A stretch of DNA of 64,000 nt from Shimazuella kribbensis DSM 45090 (GTDB lineage Bacteria; Bacillota; Bacilli; Thermoactinomycetales; Thermoactinomycetaceae): assembly GCF_000428065.1 (NCBI RefSeq), contig NZ_ATZF01000003.1, positions 235,130 to 299,129 on the forward strand. Direction: 5' to 3'. Under the pieces are notes generated by a model. The model ran no database searches and was not told the origin of the DNA. It saw only the letters and a program-made list of their open reading frames with translations. Shown here piece after piece: positions 45,681 through 55,333 of the stretch; position 1 is the stretch's first letter, and each line of letters opens with the position of its first letter. The position numbers were made by a program, and so were the translations under genes.

Positions 45681-46079
45681 GTGGCTCATCTACTGACTAC
45701 AACCTCAGAAGAGATCCATCATCTCACAGCAACTTTCCAAAAGTTGCTGCATGACAAAATCACATTTGAAATCGACGAATCTTTGGTTCAGATTTGTCTG
45801 GAAAGCATTCATTTTCCCTGCACAGCAATGGGAGTAAAGATGCTTCCTTCTGACGATGAATGTTGCATGGAACTGATTGTCGCCAGTACGACAGATGGGG
45901 AGACAAACATCCAAAAGATGTGGAGATTCCAAGTTCGAGACGGTATCCTCCATATCACATTCGGAAATATCTCTCCTGAAGAATCCGAATCGAAAACCCG
46001 CACGATCTCATACGTGATGCGTCACTTCACAGTAGAAAATTTCCGCTCCGTCTGGAGGAAGAGGGAACTTTCTAGCTAG
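45681..46079 (+). CDS. Hypothetical protein, member 1 of a tandem trio
   Basis: 132 residues, GTG start, GC-richer than surroundings. Begins AHLLTTTSEEIHHL; C-terminal half VASTTDGETNIQKMWRFQVRDGILHITFGNIS aligns by eye with genes 2 and 3. Own promoter and hairpin. No known family. Confidence 0.7.
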   Translation: MAHLLTTTSEEIHHLTATFQKLLHDKITFEIDESLVQICLESIHFPCTAMGVKMLPSDDECCMELIVASTTDGETNIQKMWRFQVRDGILHITFGNISPEESESKTRTISYVMRHFTVENFRSVWRKRELSS

Positions 46080-46084
46080 TGTTA

Positions 46085-46128
46085 GAGTGCCTAATTTGTG
46101 TTCCATTTGGATCATAGATTAGGCACTC
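46085..46128 (+). terminator. Hairpin after trio gene 1
   Basis: GAGTGCCTAAT and ATTAGGCACTC form an 11-bp stem 5 nt after the stop; T-run weak. Confidence 0.6.
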
Positions 46129-46268
46129 GTGCATTTCAAGTATAAAATCAATGTCATATTTTTACTTCTCCTATAGGAATACTAAATCTTAACAATCCCT
46201 TTACACGAAAATTACAAAAGATCATGTTATAATGGCTCCACACCGTTCAAAACAAAGAAAGGATTGCG

Positions 46269-46658
46269 GTGCAGCCTTCACTTTTTCAGGCACAGGGAGT
46301 CTTCCCGATCAACGAGTTTCTGCTGAGTGAGGAATTGATCTCTTCGGTAGACGAAGGGATCAATTCCAGCCATCTGGCACCTCTGGTGGAAAACCGTGTC
46401 GCCCTCGGAGCAGAAGATAAGGAGTACGAGCTCAGCCACTACTCTGTCTCTGTCTCCGGAGGGGCCCTGACCATTCAGGCTACGGTATGGCGGAGGGGAG
46501 AGATTCAGGTCACCAAGACCCTGCGGGTTTCCGTAATGGGTGATCTGGTGGAATTCTGTGTCCAGACACAGGTACCTGATAAAAATCCTCTCACCATCAT
46601 GTCAACGATGATGAAGAAGAGTGAAGTTCGTCGGCCGGCGGATCTGATTCGCTGGTAA
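46269..46658 (+). CDS. Hypothetical protein, member 2 of a tandem trio
   Basis: 129 residues, GTG start with AGAAAGGA 5-6 nt upstream. MQPSLFQAQGVFPINEFL, then SVSGGALTIQATVWRRGEIQVTKTLRVSV and DLVEFCVQTQV. High GC. The C-terminal half resembles genes 1 and 3 in pattern. Confidence 0.7.
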   Translation: MQPSLFQAQGVFPINEFLLSEELISSVDEGINSSHLAPLVENRVALGAEDKEYELSHYSVSVSGGALTIQATVWRRGEIQVTKTLRVSVMGDLVEFCVQTQVPDKNPLTIMSTMMKKSEVRRPADLIRW

Positions 46659-46673
46659 CACTTTCGGCACAAT

Positions 46674-46706
46674 ACGCCCGGTTCCCTCATAAAGGGAGCC
46701 GGGCGT
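46674..46706 (+). terminator. Hairpin after trio gene 2
   Basis: ACGCCCGGTTCCCT and AGGGAGCCGGGCGT, a 14-bp GC-rich stem with one G-T pair, 16 nt past the stop, followed by CCCC rather than T. Confidence 0.6.
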
Positions 46707-46801
46707 CCCCATTCCTCCAACCTATCTTCATTAACCCAATGTTATTTCCCAACTTATTTGCTATACTGAAAATTCATGGTTGCCAATCAGAAAGAAAAAC
46801 A

Positions 46802-47149
46802 GTGACAACCACACTTGAATACCCCGAGTTGATGAAACCAGTGCTTGGCAAGATGGGAGGCAGCACATACTGCTATTCCCACCCCGAGCGAGAGGAAAAA
46901 CTTATGCTGAACTCCATCACCTGTGAGACTCAGCAAACTGGATTCACGATCTGTGCATCTGTGTCCGGGGACAACAAGCCCATCATCACAAAGAAACTCT
47001 TCTTTTCTGAAGTAGATGGTGATAGGGTCAAGATCGTCTGTGAAGTTGACTTTTCCGGCTATCCGAGGAACTTGATCAAAATGACTCGCGAGTTGGACAA
47101 GGCCTGTTTGACTGGTGCTGACATCGAAGATGTCTGGACCAAGATCTAA
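46802..47149 (+). CDS. Hypothetical protein, member 3 of a tandem trio
   Basis: 115 residues from GTG 46802, preceded by AGAAAG; the frame is open 21 codons further left. LEYPELMKPVLGKMGGSTYCY, then SITCETQQTGFTICASVSGDNKPIITKKLFFSEV and DIEDVWTKI. Same size and C-terminal pattern as genes 1 and 2. Confidence 0.65.
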   Translation: MTTTLEYPELMKPVLGKMGGSTYCYSHPEREEKLMLNSITCETQQTGFTICASVSGDNKPIITKKLFFSEVDGDRVKIVCEVDFSGYPRNLIKMTRELDKACLTGADIEDVWTKI

Positions 47150-47160
47150 TAAGGTCTTAT

Positions 47161-47209
47161 TTACGCCCCTGCCATCCATAAGGGTCCGGCAGGGGCGTAA
47201 ACGTTTTTT
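47161..47209 (+). terminator. Terminator after trio gene 3
   Basis: TTACGCCCCTGCC and GGCAGGGGCGTAA, a perfect 13-bp stem, then TTTTTT after 3 nt. Confidence 0.8.
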
Positions 47210-47296
47210 GTCAAATTATTTTCCAACAATATATTTATTAAAAGCAAAAAAAATACCCAATTGTCAAAAGACAAATCAGGCATAGTTAACCAATAT

Positions 47297-49288
47297 TTAA
47301 AGTAATTTCTCTAATTGCTCCACTACATTTTCTACACGGAAGCCAAATTTCTCTAAAAGTAAATCTCCAGGAGCAGAAGCTCCAAAGTGATCAATACCTA
47401 TTACTGTTCCTTTATCACCAACATATTTGTCCCAACCCATTGGATGAGCTGCTTCTATCGCAACACGGGCAGAAAGATTGGAAGGGATAATGTTTTCTTT
47501 TTCTTCTTTTGTTAGCAGATCAAAATTTTCACGACATGGCATACTTACCACACGCACATGAATGCCTTTTTCCGCTAATTTTTGTTGTGCTTTCACTGCT
47601 AGTCCAACTTCTGATCCAGTAGCTATCAACACACCTTTTTCAACACCAGAAGCAGGAGAAACCACATAAGCTCCTTGCTTAACAATCTCCGCTTTTTTCC
47701 CTACTGTACCAGCTAATACAGGAAGGTTTTGTCTACTTAAGATAAGAGCTACAGGATGGTCTTGAGATTGAATCGCATACTCCCAAGCTGCTACCGTTTC
47801 ATTCGCATCTGAAGGACGTACTACTTTCAACCCAGGAATCAATCTTAAAGATGGTATATGTTCTACAGGTTCATGTGTAGGACCATCTTCTCCAACTGCA
47901 ACACTATCATGTGTAAATACATACGTAACTGGCAACTTAGATAAAGCTGCTAGACGTATAGAAGGTCGTAAATAATCTGAGAACACCAAGAAGGTAGCCC
48001 CAAATACATGTACTCCTCCGTGTAAGGCCATTCCGTTAAGTGCTGCACCCATTGCGTGTTCCCGAACACCAAACCATATGTTTCGTCCTGCATAATCTTT
48101 CGCCTCAAAATCAGCATTATCTTTCAATGCAGTACTATTAGAAGAAGCTAAGTCCGCAGATCCACCAAATAGCATTGGGATTTCTTTTGCCAAGACTTGT
48201 AGTACTTTACCAGATGCAGCACGCGTAGCAAGCCCTTTTGCATCTTCTTCGAAAGTTGGCAATTGCTTTTCCCAACCCTCAGGTAATTCTTTTGTGAATG
48301 CTTGTTGGAATTGGCTTGCTAATGCAGGATATTCTTTTGCATAGCTGGCAAACATATCATTCCACTTTGTTTCTAATTTTCCGAGATCTTCTACAATAGT
48401 GGCGAAATTGGCTGTTACCTCTGCAGGTACATGAAAAGGAGCTTCTTCTTCCCATTCATAAGCAACACGTACTCCAGCGACCTCATCACTGCCTAATGGT
48501 TTTCCATGTGCTTCCGAAGTTCCTGCACGGTTTGGACTTCCAAATCCAATAACAGTACGAACTTCAATCAAAGTGGGTTTAGAAGTTTCTAATTTCGCTT
48601 GGTTCATTGCTCGATTGATGGCATCTATATCATTTCCATCTTCTACGTAAAGCACTTGCCATCCATTTGCCTCAAAACGTTTTCCTGTTTGCTCAGAAAA
48701 AGATTTTGATAAATCTCCGTCAAGGGAAATGTCATTGGAATCATATAAAACAATCAACTTTCCTAATTGCAAGTGACCTGCTAGAGAGGCTGCTTCTTGT
48801 GCAATTCCTTCCATCAAGTCTCCGTCCCCGCATATTGCATATGTAAAGTGGTCCATCACTTCATATCCATCACGATTATAGGTTGCTGCTAGATGACGTT
48901 CTGCCATTGCCACTCCTACTGCATTGGCAATCCCTTGACCCAGTGGGCCAGTAGTCGCCTCTACTCCAGCTGTATGTTTTACTTCTGGGTGTCCAGGAGT
49001 CAAACTTCCCCATTGGCGAAATTGTTTTAGGTCATCTAGGCTTAAACCATAGCCAAATAGATGTAACAAACTATAAAGTAGTGCTGAGCCATGGCCTGCG
49101 GATAAGATAAAGCGATCACGATTATACCAATCTGGGTTTTTTGGATTATGTTTTAATTGCTTTGCCCACAAGGTATAGGCCATAGGTGCTGCGCCCATTG
49201 GTAAACCTGGGTGACCAGAATTAGCCTGTTCGATTTGATCAATGGACAACATTCTTATGGTATTGATGGAGAGTTGATCTATTGTCAT
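47297..49288 (-). CDS. tkt: Transketolase
   Basis: 663 residues from [14 protein letters not shown], with GGAGG upstream; ten extra codons in frame lie before it. TPP-binding [22 protein letters not shown], pyrimidine domain [20 protein letters not shown], and [22 protein letters not shown] are the transketolase motifs. Non-oxidative pentose phosphate pathway. Starts about 30 nt after the dtd stop, so likely co-transcribed with relA-dtd. Confidence 0.97.
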   Translation of the reverse strand: MTIDQLSINTIRMLSIDQIEQANSGHPGLPMGAAPMAYTLWAKQLKHNPKNPDWYNRDRFILSAGHGSALLYSLLHLFGYGLSLDDLKQFRQWGSLTPGHPEVKHTAGVEATTGPLGQGIANAVGVAMAERHLAATYNRDGYEVMDHFTYAICGDGDLMEGIAQEAASLAGHLQLGKLIVLYDSNDISLDGDLSKSFSEQTGKRFEANGWQVLYVEDGNDIDAINRAMNQAKLETSKPTLIEVRTVIGFGSPNRAGTSEAHGKPLGSDEVAGVRVAYEWEEEAPFHVPAEVTANFATIVEDLGKLETKWNDMFASYAKEYPALASQFQQAFTKELPEGWEKQLPTFEEDAKGLATRAASGKVLQVLAKEIPMLFGGSADLASSNSTALKDNADFEAKDYAGRNIWFGVREHAMGAALNGMALHGGVHVFGATFLVFSDYLRPSIRLAALSKLPVTYVFTHDSVAVGEDGPTHEPVEHIPSLRLIPGLKVVRPSDANETVAAWEYAIQSQDHPVALILSRQNLPVLAGTVGKKAEIVKQGAYVVSPASGVEKGVLIATGSEVGLAVKAQQKLAEKGIHVRVVSMPCRENFDLLTKEEKENIIPSNLSARVAIEAAHPMGWDKYVGDKGTVIGIDHFGASAPGDLLLEKFGFRVENVVEQLEKLL

Positions 49289-49317
49289 TGAGATGACCTC
49301 CTTTTCGTCATTTTTCA

Positions 49318-49773
49318 TTATAGCACGGGATTAGACAAACTATCCAAGAAGAGCGTCACAGGTCCATCATTTATTAATTCAACATCCATCATTGCACCAA
49401 AAACACCAGTTTTCACACGAATTCCTTTCATGGTTAAGGCTTTGTTCCATTGATCATAAAGTGCAGATGCTTCATCTGGTCGAGCTGCTGCCATAAAGTT
49501 CGGTCTTCTTCCCTTTCTACAATCTCCATATAAAGTAAATTGGGAAACGGAAAGTATGCTCCCTTTTACATCCAATAAGGATCTATTCATTTTTCCGTCG
49601 TGATCCTCGAAAATACGAAGATTTACTACTTTTTCGGCGAAATACTGGATTTCCTTCTGACTATCTCCATCTGTAAATCCAACAAATAAAAGGAGCCCTG
49701 CATCAATGGCTCCCACGATTTCCTCACTCACGGTTACACTTGCACGACTCACACGTTGGAGTAGTACTCGCAC
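49318..49773 (-). CDS. dtd: D-aminoacyl-tRNA deacylase
   Basis: 151 residues; GTG start with [50 protein letters not shown] and [23 protein letters not shown] are diagnostic of Dtd, including the Gly-cisPro region replaced normally by GPVT. 8 nt after relA. Confidence 0.97.
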   Translation of the reverse strand: MRVLLQRVSRASVTVSEEIVGAIDAGLLLFVGFTDGDSQKEIQYFAEKVVNLRIFEDHDGKMNRSLLDVKGSILSVSQFTLYGDCRKGRRPNFMAAARPDEASALYDQWNKALTMKGIRVKTGVFGAMMDVELINDGPVTLFLDSLSNPVL

Positions 49774-49780
49774 TTAGAGA

Positions 49781-51946
49781 TCACCCTTGTCCTATTGTTC
49801 TTTGTACACTATAAATATCACGAACACCTTTTACACGTTCTACGACAGAACGAAGATGATGGATATTGCGGATTGCTACTGTCAATTGAATACTTGCAAA
49901 ACCTTTTGGATGAACTTTTGCATTCACTGCACTATAGTTTGCTTTTGTATCATTGACTGCTTGTAACACATCATTTAGTAATCCAAGGCGATCATAACCA
50001 GACACTTCTATATCTACTTGATATGAAGCAGCAGGCTCTCCTTCCCATTCTACTTCTACTCTTCTGTCTAGCTCTACACTCTGTAAATTGGGACAATCTG
50101 CTCGATGAACGGATACTCCACGGCCACGAGTAATGAAACCGCCGATTTCTTCACCAGGTACCGGATAACAGCATCGAGATAATCGAACTAATACATTATC
50201 TACTCCTATCACACGAACCCCAACATCTAAGCGACGACGCCTTTGTGTTGGATTTTTGATCTGTTCTGGAATGATTGGTGGTAATTCTTCTCTCATTCCA
50301 CTTGTTAAGCGATGTACTACTTGTGCGGTTGAAATCCCGCCATAACCTACAGCTGCTAACATCTCATCTGCATTTGGAAAATTAAATCGTTTGCAAACTT
50401 CGGTCATCTTTTCTGATTTCATTGCTTCATTAATATCATAATCATGCTTTTTGAGAAGGGCTTCGACCATTTCTTTCCCTTTGATAATACTCTCTTCTCT
50501 GCGCTGCGTTTTAAACCAACTACGAATTTTATTTCGGGCATGTGATGTTTTGACAAGTTTAAGCCAATCTTGACTTGGACCATAGCTGTGTTTGGATGTT
50601 AGGACTTGAACTTTGTCTCCTGTTTGCAATTGATAATCCAGTGGTACAATATTTCCGTTTACTTTTGCTCCCACACATTTATTGCCTACTTCTGTGTGAA
50701 TTCGGTATGCAAAATCAAGCGGTACAGAACCCGCAGGCAATTCAATTACATCTGTTTTGGGAGTAAAGACAAATACAGTATCTGTAAACCAATCCATTTT
50801 CAAACTTTCCACAAACTCTTCCGCATCTCTCGATTCGGATTGGAGTTCCATCATTTCACGGAACCACTTGAGCTTATCAGAGAATGACTGTTGTTTTCCT
50901 GCTGCTGCACCTTCTTTATAAGCCCAGTGGGCAGCAATCCCATATTCGGCTATTCGATGCATTTCCATCGTACGAATCTGAACTTCAATCGGCTCTCCTT
51001 TAGGACCTAGCACTGTTGTGTGTAATGACTGATACATGTTGGTCTTTGGCATTGCAATATAATCTTTAAAACGTCCAGGCATCGGTTTCCACATGGTATG
51101 AATCATGCCAAGAACAGCATAACAATCTCTTACAGAGTTTACGATAACCCGTACCGCCATCAAATCGTAAATTTCATGAAATTGTTTATGCTGTGTTTTC
51201 ATTTTGCGGTAGATACTGTAAATATGCTTTGGTCTTCCTGAGATATCCTCTACTTTCAAGTCCATCTCTTCAAATTTCTCATATAAAATCTGAATAATTT
51301 CACTCAAAAACTCTTCCCGTTCAGTACGTTTTTTCTTCATCATTGAAACGATTTTATAGTACTGTTGAGGATTCATGTAACGTAGTGATCGATCTTCTAA
51401 TTCCCATTTAATCTTACTAATTCCTAAGCGATGGGCGAGAGGAGCAAAAATCTCTAAGGTCTCTTCTGCTTTTTTGCGTTGTTTCTCTTCTGGTAAATGC
51501 TGAAGAGTACGCATGTTGTGAAGACGATCAGCTAATTTACAGAGAACTACTCGTACATCTTTTGCCATCGCAATAAACATTTTGCGATAGTTTTCAGCTT
51601 GATGTTCGGCATTGGAACGAAACTTGAATTCTTTCTTTAACTTTGTTAATCCATCAACCAATGATGCTACTGTTTCACCAAACTCTTCGCTGATCTGGGC
51701 AAGTGTTACCCCTGTGTCTTCTACTACATCATGTAACAATCCTGCGATTAACGTAGAGCTATCCATTTGCAAATCCATCAAAATTTCCGTTACAGCTACT
51801 GGATGCAGAATATATGGCTCTCCTGATTTCCTTAGTTGACCATCATGTGCTTTTTCCGCATAATTGTAAGCTTTCTCAAGTAGAGCCACATCTTCTGGAG
51901 GTAAGTAAGTAGCTGCTTTTTGAAATAGCTCTTGAACTAGTATCAT
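49781..51946 (-). CDS. relA: RelA/SpoT-type (p)ppGpp synthetase/hydrolase (Rel)
   Basis: Bifunctional stringent-response enzyme, 721 residues from ATG 51946 with GGTGA upstream; GTG codons 4 codons earlier are alternatives. HD hydrolase with HDGQLRKSGEPYILHPVAV and AGLLHDVVEDTG, synthetase with GRPKHIYSIYRKM, TGS domain VFTPKTDVIELPAGSVPLDFAY, zinc-finger region and C-terminal ACT (VDIEVSGYDRLGLLNDVL). All intact. Confidence 0.97.
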   Translation of the reverse strand: MILVQELFQKAATYLPPEDVALLEKAYNYAEKAHDGQLRKSGEPYILHPVAVTEILMDLQMDSSTLIAGLLHDVVEDTGVTLAQISEEFGETVASLVDGLTKLKKEFKFRSNAEHQAENYRKMFIAMAKDVRVVLCKLADRLHNMRTLQHLPEEKQRKKAEETLEIFAPLAHRLGISKIKWELEDRSLRYMNPQQYYKIVSMMKKKRTEREEFLSEIIQILYEKFEEMDLKVEDISGRPKHIYSIYRKMKTQHKQFHEIYDLMAVRVIVNSVRDCYAVLGMIHTMWKPMPGRFKDYIAMPKTNMYQSLHTTVLGPKGEPIEVQIRTMEMHRIAEYGIAAHWAYKEGAAAGKQQSFSDKLKWFREMMELQSESRDAEEFVESLKMDWFTDTVFVFTPKTDVIELPAGSVPLDFAYRIHTEVGNKCVGAKVNGNIVPLDYQLQTGDKVQVLTSKHSYGPSQDWLKLVKTSHARNKIRSWFKTQRREESIIKGKEMVEALLKKHDYDINEAMKSEKMTEVCKRFNFPNADEMLAAVGYGGISTAQVVHRLTSGMREELPPIIPEQIKNPTQRRRRLDVGVRVIGVDNVLVRLSRCCYPVPGEEIGGFITRGRGVSVHRADCPNLQSVELDRRVEVEWEGEPAASYQVDIEVSGYDRLGLLNDVLQAVNDTKANYSAVNAKVHPKGFASIQLTVAIRNIHHLRSVVERVKGVRDIYSVQRTIGQG

Positions 51947-52043
51947 CACATTCACCACTAACCGAAAAATGTTTTAAAAAATATTATCCTACATCCATAT
52001 AAAAATGTAAATACCAATATTTCGGTTTTTACCCCTAAACAGA

Positions 52044-52418
52044 TCAGTTGTTTTCTTGGTTACCTTTTTTCGTATTTTTTGTACCAAAACTTCCCAAGCG
52101 ACGGCGTAGATTGAAATACAGAACAGACAAAATGATACCATCAATAGTCACAAGGGAATAGGTGAGATACTCTTCCGATTGAAACATCATAATAGGTCCA
52201 ACAATAATACTACCGTACCCTGCTATTTGAAAGGAAATCAAAAGTACCTTCCATATTTTTTGCAAATAAACGCGAAACTGAAACTCTTCGTTATTAAATA
52301 GTTCCATAAAAAGTAGAACAACTACACCAATCATCCAAAGTAAAAAAGAAGCGATAAAAATGCGGGCAAATCCCCCGAAAAAAGCAAAGAAAAAATCAGA
52401 TAACCATTGCACAGGCAT
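52044..52418 (-). CDS. Hypothetical membrane protein (124 residues)
   Basis: Three or four hydrophobic segments (FIASFLLWMIGVVVLLFMELF, LLISFQIAGYGSIIVGPIMMF, LVTIDGIILSVLYF) and a basic, Asn-rich tail. RBS GGAG before ATG 52418. No family recognised. Confidence 0.75.
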   Translation of the reverse strand: MPVQWLSDFFFAFFGGFARIFIASFLLWMIGVVVLLFMELFNNEEFQFRVYLQKIWKVLLISFQIAGYGSIIVGPIMMFQSEEYLTYSLVTIDGIILSVLYFNLRRRLGSFGTKNTKKGNQENN

Positions 52419-52529
52419 AACTCCTTACTATCACAATTTACTACTCCATTATGTTCTTAGCTTATTCCTTTTTCAAGGTGCATAGTTTTTCTTTGCTGTG
52501 AAATGTTAACGCTTATTGGAGGTGAGAAC

Positions 52530-52682
52530 ATGCAGGATGAACCGAAAAAATCAAATAACATAGATATAGATTCGGAATTCTCAGAAGAATTTAATGCAGA
52601 AGATCGAGCTGTACAAAAGGTTCAAAATGCTTTTTTTGAAATGTATAGCCAAGCAGGAAATTATGATAAAGAAAAAGAATAG
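52530..52682 (+). CDS. Small acidic protein (50 residues)
   Basis: MQDEPKKSNNIDIDSEFSEE and VQKVQNAFFEMYSQAGNYD. Too short for most gene callers, but GGAGG lies 7 nt upstream and a terminator follows. Function unknown. Confidence 0.7.
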   Translation: MQDEPKKSNNIDIDSEFSEEFNAEDRAVQKVQNAFFEMYSQAGNYDKEKE

Positions 52683-52698
52683 TATTCCTAATAGAATT

Positions 52699-52723
52699 AG
52701 TCCCTCTATATAGGGACTTTTCT
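52699..52723 (+). terminator. Terminator after the small acidic gene
   Basis: AGTCCCT-CTATAT-AGGGACT followed by TTTTCT, 17 nt past the stop. Confidence 0.75.
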
Positions 52724-52782
52724 ATTCTTATTTTACATAAAATTACAAAAAATCTTAAGATAAGAATGGAGCACAATATATC

Positions 52783-53148
52783 ATGGAAGAATCCAATATT
52801 TTTGCTAATCTGGGCGGTGAGCAAACAATTGCTGCAATCGTCAATGAATTTTATTACTTATTAATAACAGATGAAAAACTAGCACATTATTTTCAAGATG
52901 TAGATGTCAATCATATTCGACTTAGTCATATTACGATGTTGGTCAGTTTTCTTTTGGGTGGACCAAATCGATACCATGGAAAAAATATGCGAAAAATACA
53001 TAAAGGGCTAAATATTTCTTCAGAAGAATTCGAATTGGCCGTTACTCACTTTAAAAATGCAATGAAAAAATATAACACACCCATTCCTCAAATGGCAAAA
53101 GTAGAGGCCTTACTCCGATTCGTAAAGCCTCACATCATTATGAAATAA
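52783..53148 (+). CDS. Truncated hemoglobin (group I-like)
   Basis: 121 residues. FANLGGEQTIAAIVNEFYYLLITDEKLAHYFQDVDVNHIRLSHITMLVSFLLGGPNRYHGKNMRKIHKGLNISSEEFELAVTHFKNAM follows the 2/2 globin pattern, with the proximal His probably in IHKGLNI. RBS GGAG is replaced by a weaker AAGAATGGAG. Overlaps the convergent YhaN-like gene by 11 bp. Confidence 0.85.
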   Translation: MEESNIFANLGGEQTIAAIVNEFYYLLITDEKLAHYFQDVDVNHIRLSHITMLVSFLLGGPNRYHGKNMRKIHKGLNISSEEFELAVTHFKNAMKKYNTPIPQMAKVEALLRFVKPHIIMK

Positions 53149-55333
53149 GAGAAATTTTATAGAAAGGCTGCTCCATTTCCTTGAGCTGCTCTATTTCCCT
53201 TGTATGGCAGGTGCATAGTAAGATTTGATGAGTTTTAGAAAGTTCACCTAAAAGGGGAAGAATAGAAGCTAGACGTTCTTTATCATAATAAACAAAGCAA
53301 TCATCTAATAAGATCGGGAGCCGTTGTTTAGACTCATCTGAAATATATTGGACAATCGACATTTTCATTGCAAAAACCATTTGCATCAATGTTCCTGTAC
53401 TCAGTTGGTCAATCTTTTCTTTTCTACCGGTTTCAGGAATACGTGCACTTAATCCTTCACCTGAAAAATTGGCATACAAGCTATCGTATCTCTTATTGGT
53501 TACTGTTTTGATCCATGTTGAAGAAATTTGTTGTAAAATGGGAGCAACATTTCCCTGTCTGCTTTGATAAGCCTCTTGTAGTGCCTCTTTTGCTATGCTA
53601 ATCGCCTCGCGCTCATCTTCCACTTTTTCTAATTGCTCTTTTATTTGCTCCCATTCAATATGCAGTTGCTGTATCCTCTCTAATTGAAATTCCAATTCTT
53701 GTGCACTTTTCTTTTTTCCACCAACTTGCATGCTGTTTAATTGCATGGATTTGTGTACTGTTTCCCTTGATAATATCAAACTATCATTGTCAATCTGTTT
53801 ATCTGATATCTGACAAAATGCCCCTTGATAACGTGAAACAAACTCTCTCTTTCCATCTCCCCATTTTTGTTGTAGATATTTCCCTTCTCCCTTTTTCCGT
53901 ACAGGTTGATTACGAAGCAATTGTTCTAACTCCCATTCTACCTTTTCAACCACTTGTGTTTGATGCCACCAATCTCGAATGACATCTACATCATTTGTAC
54001 CTACTCGTTTTTTCCACCAATTCAGTCTTTCTTTGCAAGTCTCTTGTTCCTCTTTATACTGTTCCAACAACTTCTGATTGGATTGAATGCTCCACTTTTT
54101 GCTTTGTTCCTGATTTTTCAATTGAAAAGTCAGGAACAAAGCAGGGACAGCCCAAATTAATCCTGTTAGGCTTCCAAAGATTAAGCCCCACATGGATGAA
54201 AAAAAAGTACTTCCAATTGTCAACACAATACCTATGATAGTAAGGAAAGGGTATGTGGGTATCCACATATTTGACCTATGGTTTATTGTCTCTGTTTCCA
54301 TTTGAATCTGTTCTTCCATCAATGCAATGCGTTTCTCAAATGTCTGATCCTGATAATGCAAGCTATTACACTCTTCAATGTCTTCTACTTGCATCCGGAA
54401 TGGAGGTTCTAATGCTATCTTATTTTCCTCTAATCGCTGTATCTGATCCTGGAGATCTATTTGTTGTTGATTCGATACCTCCCATTCCTCCAAAGCTGCA
54501 TGAATTTTATCTAATCGATACCAATCCGCTTTGCACTGTAGAGAGATAGATAGTCTTTGATGTTGCTCTGATAATATCTGGTATTCTTGTTCTAATTGAC
54601 CTTGTTCAATTAATAAATGTTGAAGATCAACACGAGCCTGTAAATATTCTGTCTGTAATTCTTTTTCTTTGTGCAATTGCTCTCTTAAACTTCTCTCTCT
54701 TTCTTTTAAGACACCAAATGGTTTTTGTTTAGCATGCTCTGTTTTCCCAAGTTCATTTAGTTGATCTTCCAAATACTTAAGGACAGATGTTAGCTCCACT
54801 TCTTCCCCTTGATCAATCAAACTATTTAACTTTTCAGCTAATTTAAGTTGCCACCTTTTTTCTTGTTTGCTTGTTAGTAAACCACTTGAAGAATAGGAAG
54901 TGATATAAGCAGTTCGCCGAAACAATTCTCCAGACAAGCCAATCTGTGATTCGATTATCTTTCGTTCTTTTCGTTGGTCAAACAAATAATTTTGTTGTAA
55001 TTCTTCACCTGTCAATCGATTTAAGAGCTGTTCTTGTTCACGACCTTTCAACAAATTACGAATCAAACGGTATGCTATTTGGTCTATTGAATAATCAATT
55101 TCTCCTCCATATAACTCAGACATCCATGGACGAAAACTCGAATACCAATCCGCTTCTCTCCTCACACGTTTTCCTTCTTGAGCTCCACCATAGAGCAATG
55201 CAAAAATCCCTTGAAGCAAAGTAGATTTACCCGATTCATTTGAGGCTTGAATTACATTCAATCCTGGTTGAAAAGAAATCGTTTTTTGCTGAAAACGACC
55301 AAATCCATGAAAATGGACACGCTCAATGATCAT
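53138..55333 (-). CDS. SbcC-like AAA ATPase (YhaN-like)
   Basis: 731 residues. MIIERVHFHGFGRFQQKTISF, then Walker A NVIQASNESGKSTLLQGIF and C-terminal QLSTGTLMQMVFAMK and LPILLDDCFVYYDKERL are the ABC/SMC-type ATPase motifs; long coiled-coil arms and a pair of hydrophobic segments (about residues 360-400) lie between. B. subtilis YhaN is 963 residues, so this is shorter. Start overlaps the YhaO stop (ATGA), so they act together as an SbcCD-like nuclease complex. Confidence 0.85.
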   Translation of the reverse strand: MIIERVHFHGFGRFQQKTISFQPGLNVIQASNESGKSTLLQGIFALLYGGAQEGKRVRREADWYSSFRPWMSELYGGEIDYSIDQIAYRLIRNLLKGREQEQLLNRLTGEELQQNYLFDQRKERKIIESQIGLSGELFRRTAYITSYSSSGLLTSKQEKRWQLKLAEKLNSLIDQGEEVELTSVLKYLEDQLNELGKTEHAKQKPFGVLKERERSLREQLHKEKELQTEYLQARVDLQHLLIEQGQLEQEYQILSEQHQRLSISLQCKADWYRLDKIHAALEEWEVSNQQQIDLQDQIQRLEENKIALEPPFRMQVEDIEECNSLHYQDQTFEKRIALMEEQIQMETETINHRSNMWIPTYPFLTIIGIVLTIGSTFFSSMWGLIFGSLTGLIWAVPALFLTFQLKNQEQSKKWSIQSNQKLLEQYKEEQETCKERLNWWKKRVGTNDVDVIRDWWHQTQVVEKVEWELEQLLRNQPVRKKGEGKYLQQKWGDGKREFVSRYQGAFCQISDKQIDNDSLILSRETVHKSMQLNSMQVGGKKKSAQELEFQLERIQQLHIEWEQIKEQLEKVEDEREAISIAKEALQEAYQSRQGNVAPILQQISSTWIKTVTNKRYDSLYANFSGEGLSARIPETGRKEKIDQLSTGTLMQMVFAMKMSIVQYISDESKQRLPILLDDCFVYYDKERLASILPLLGELSKTHQILLCTCHTREIEQLKEMEQPFYKISLIS

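Noticed and set aside
46787..47179. 130-residue minus-strand frame opposite trio gene 3
   Set aside because: It covers the terminator hairpin and has no ribosome-binding site; the plus strand has start signal and matching family pattern.
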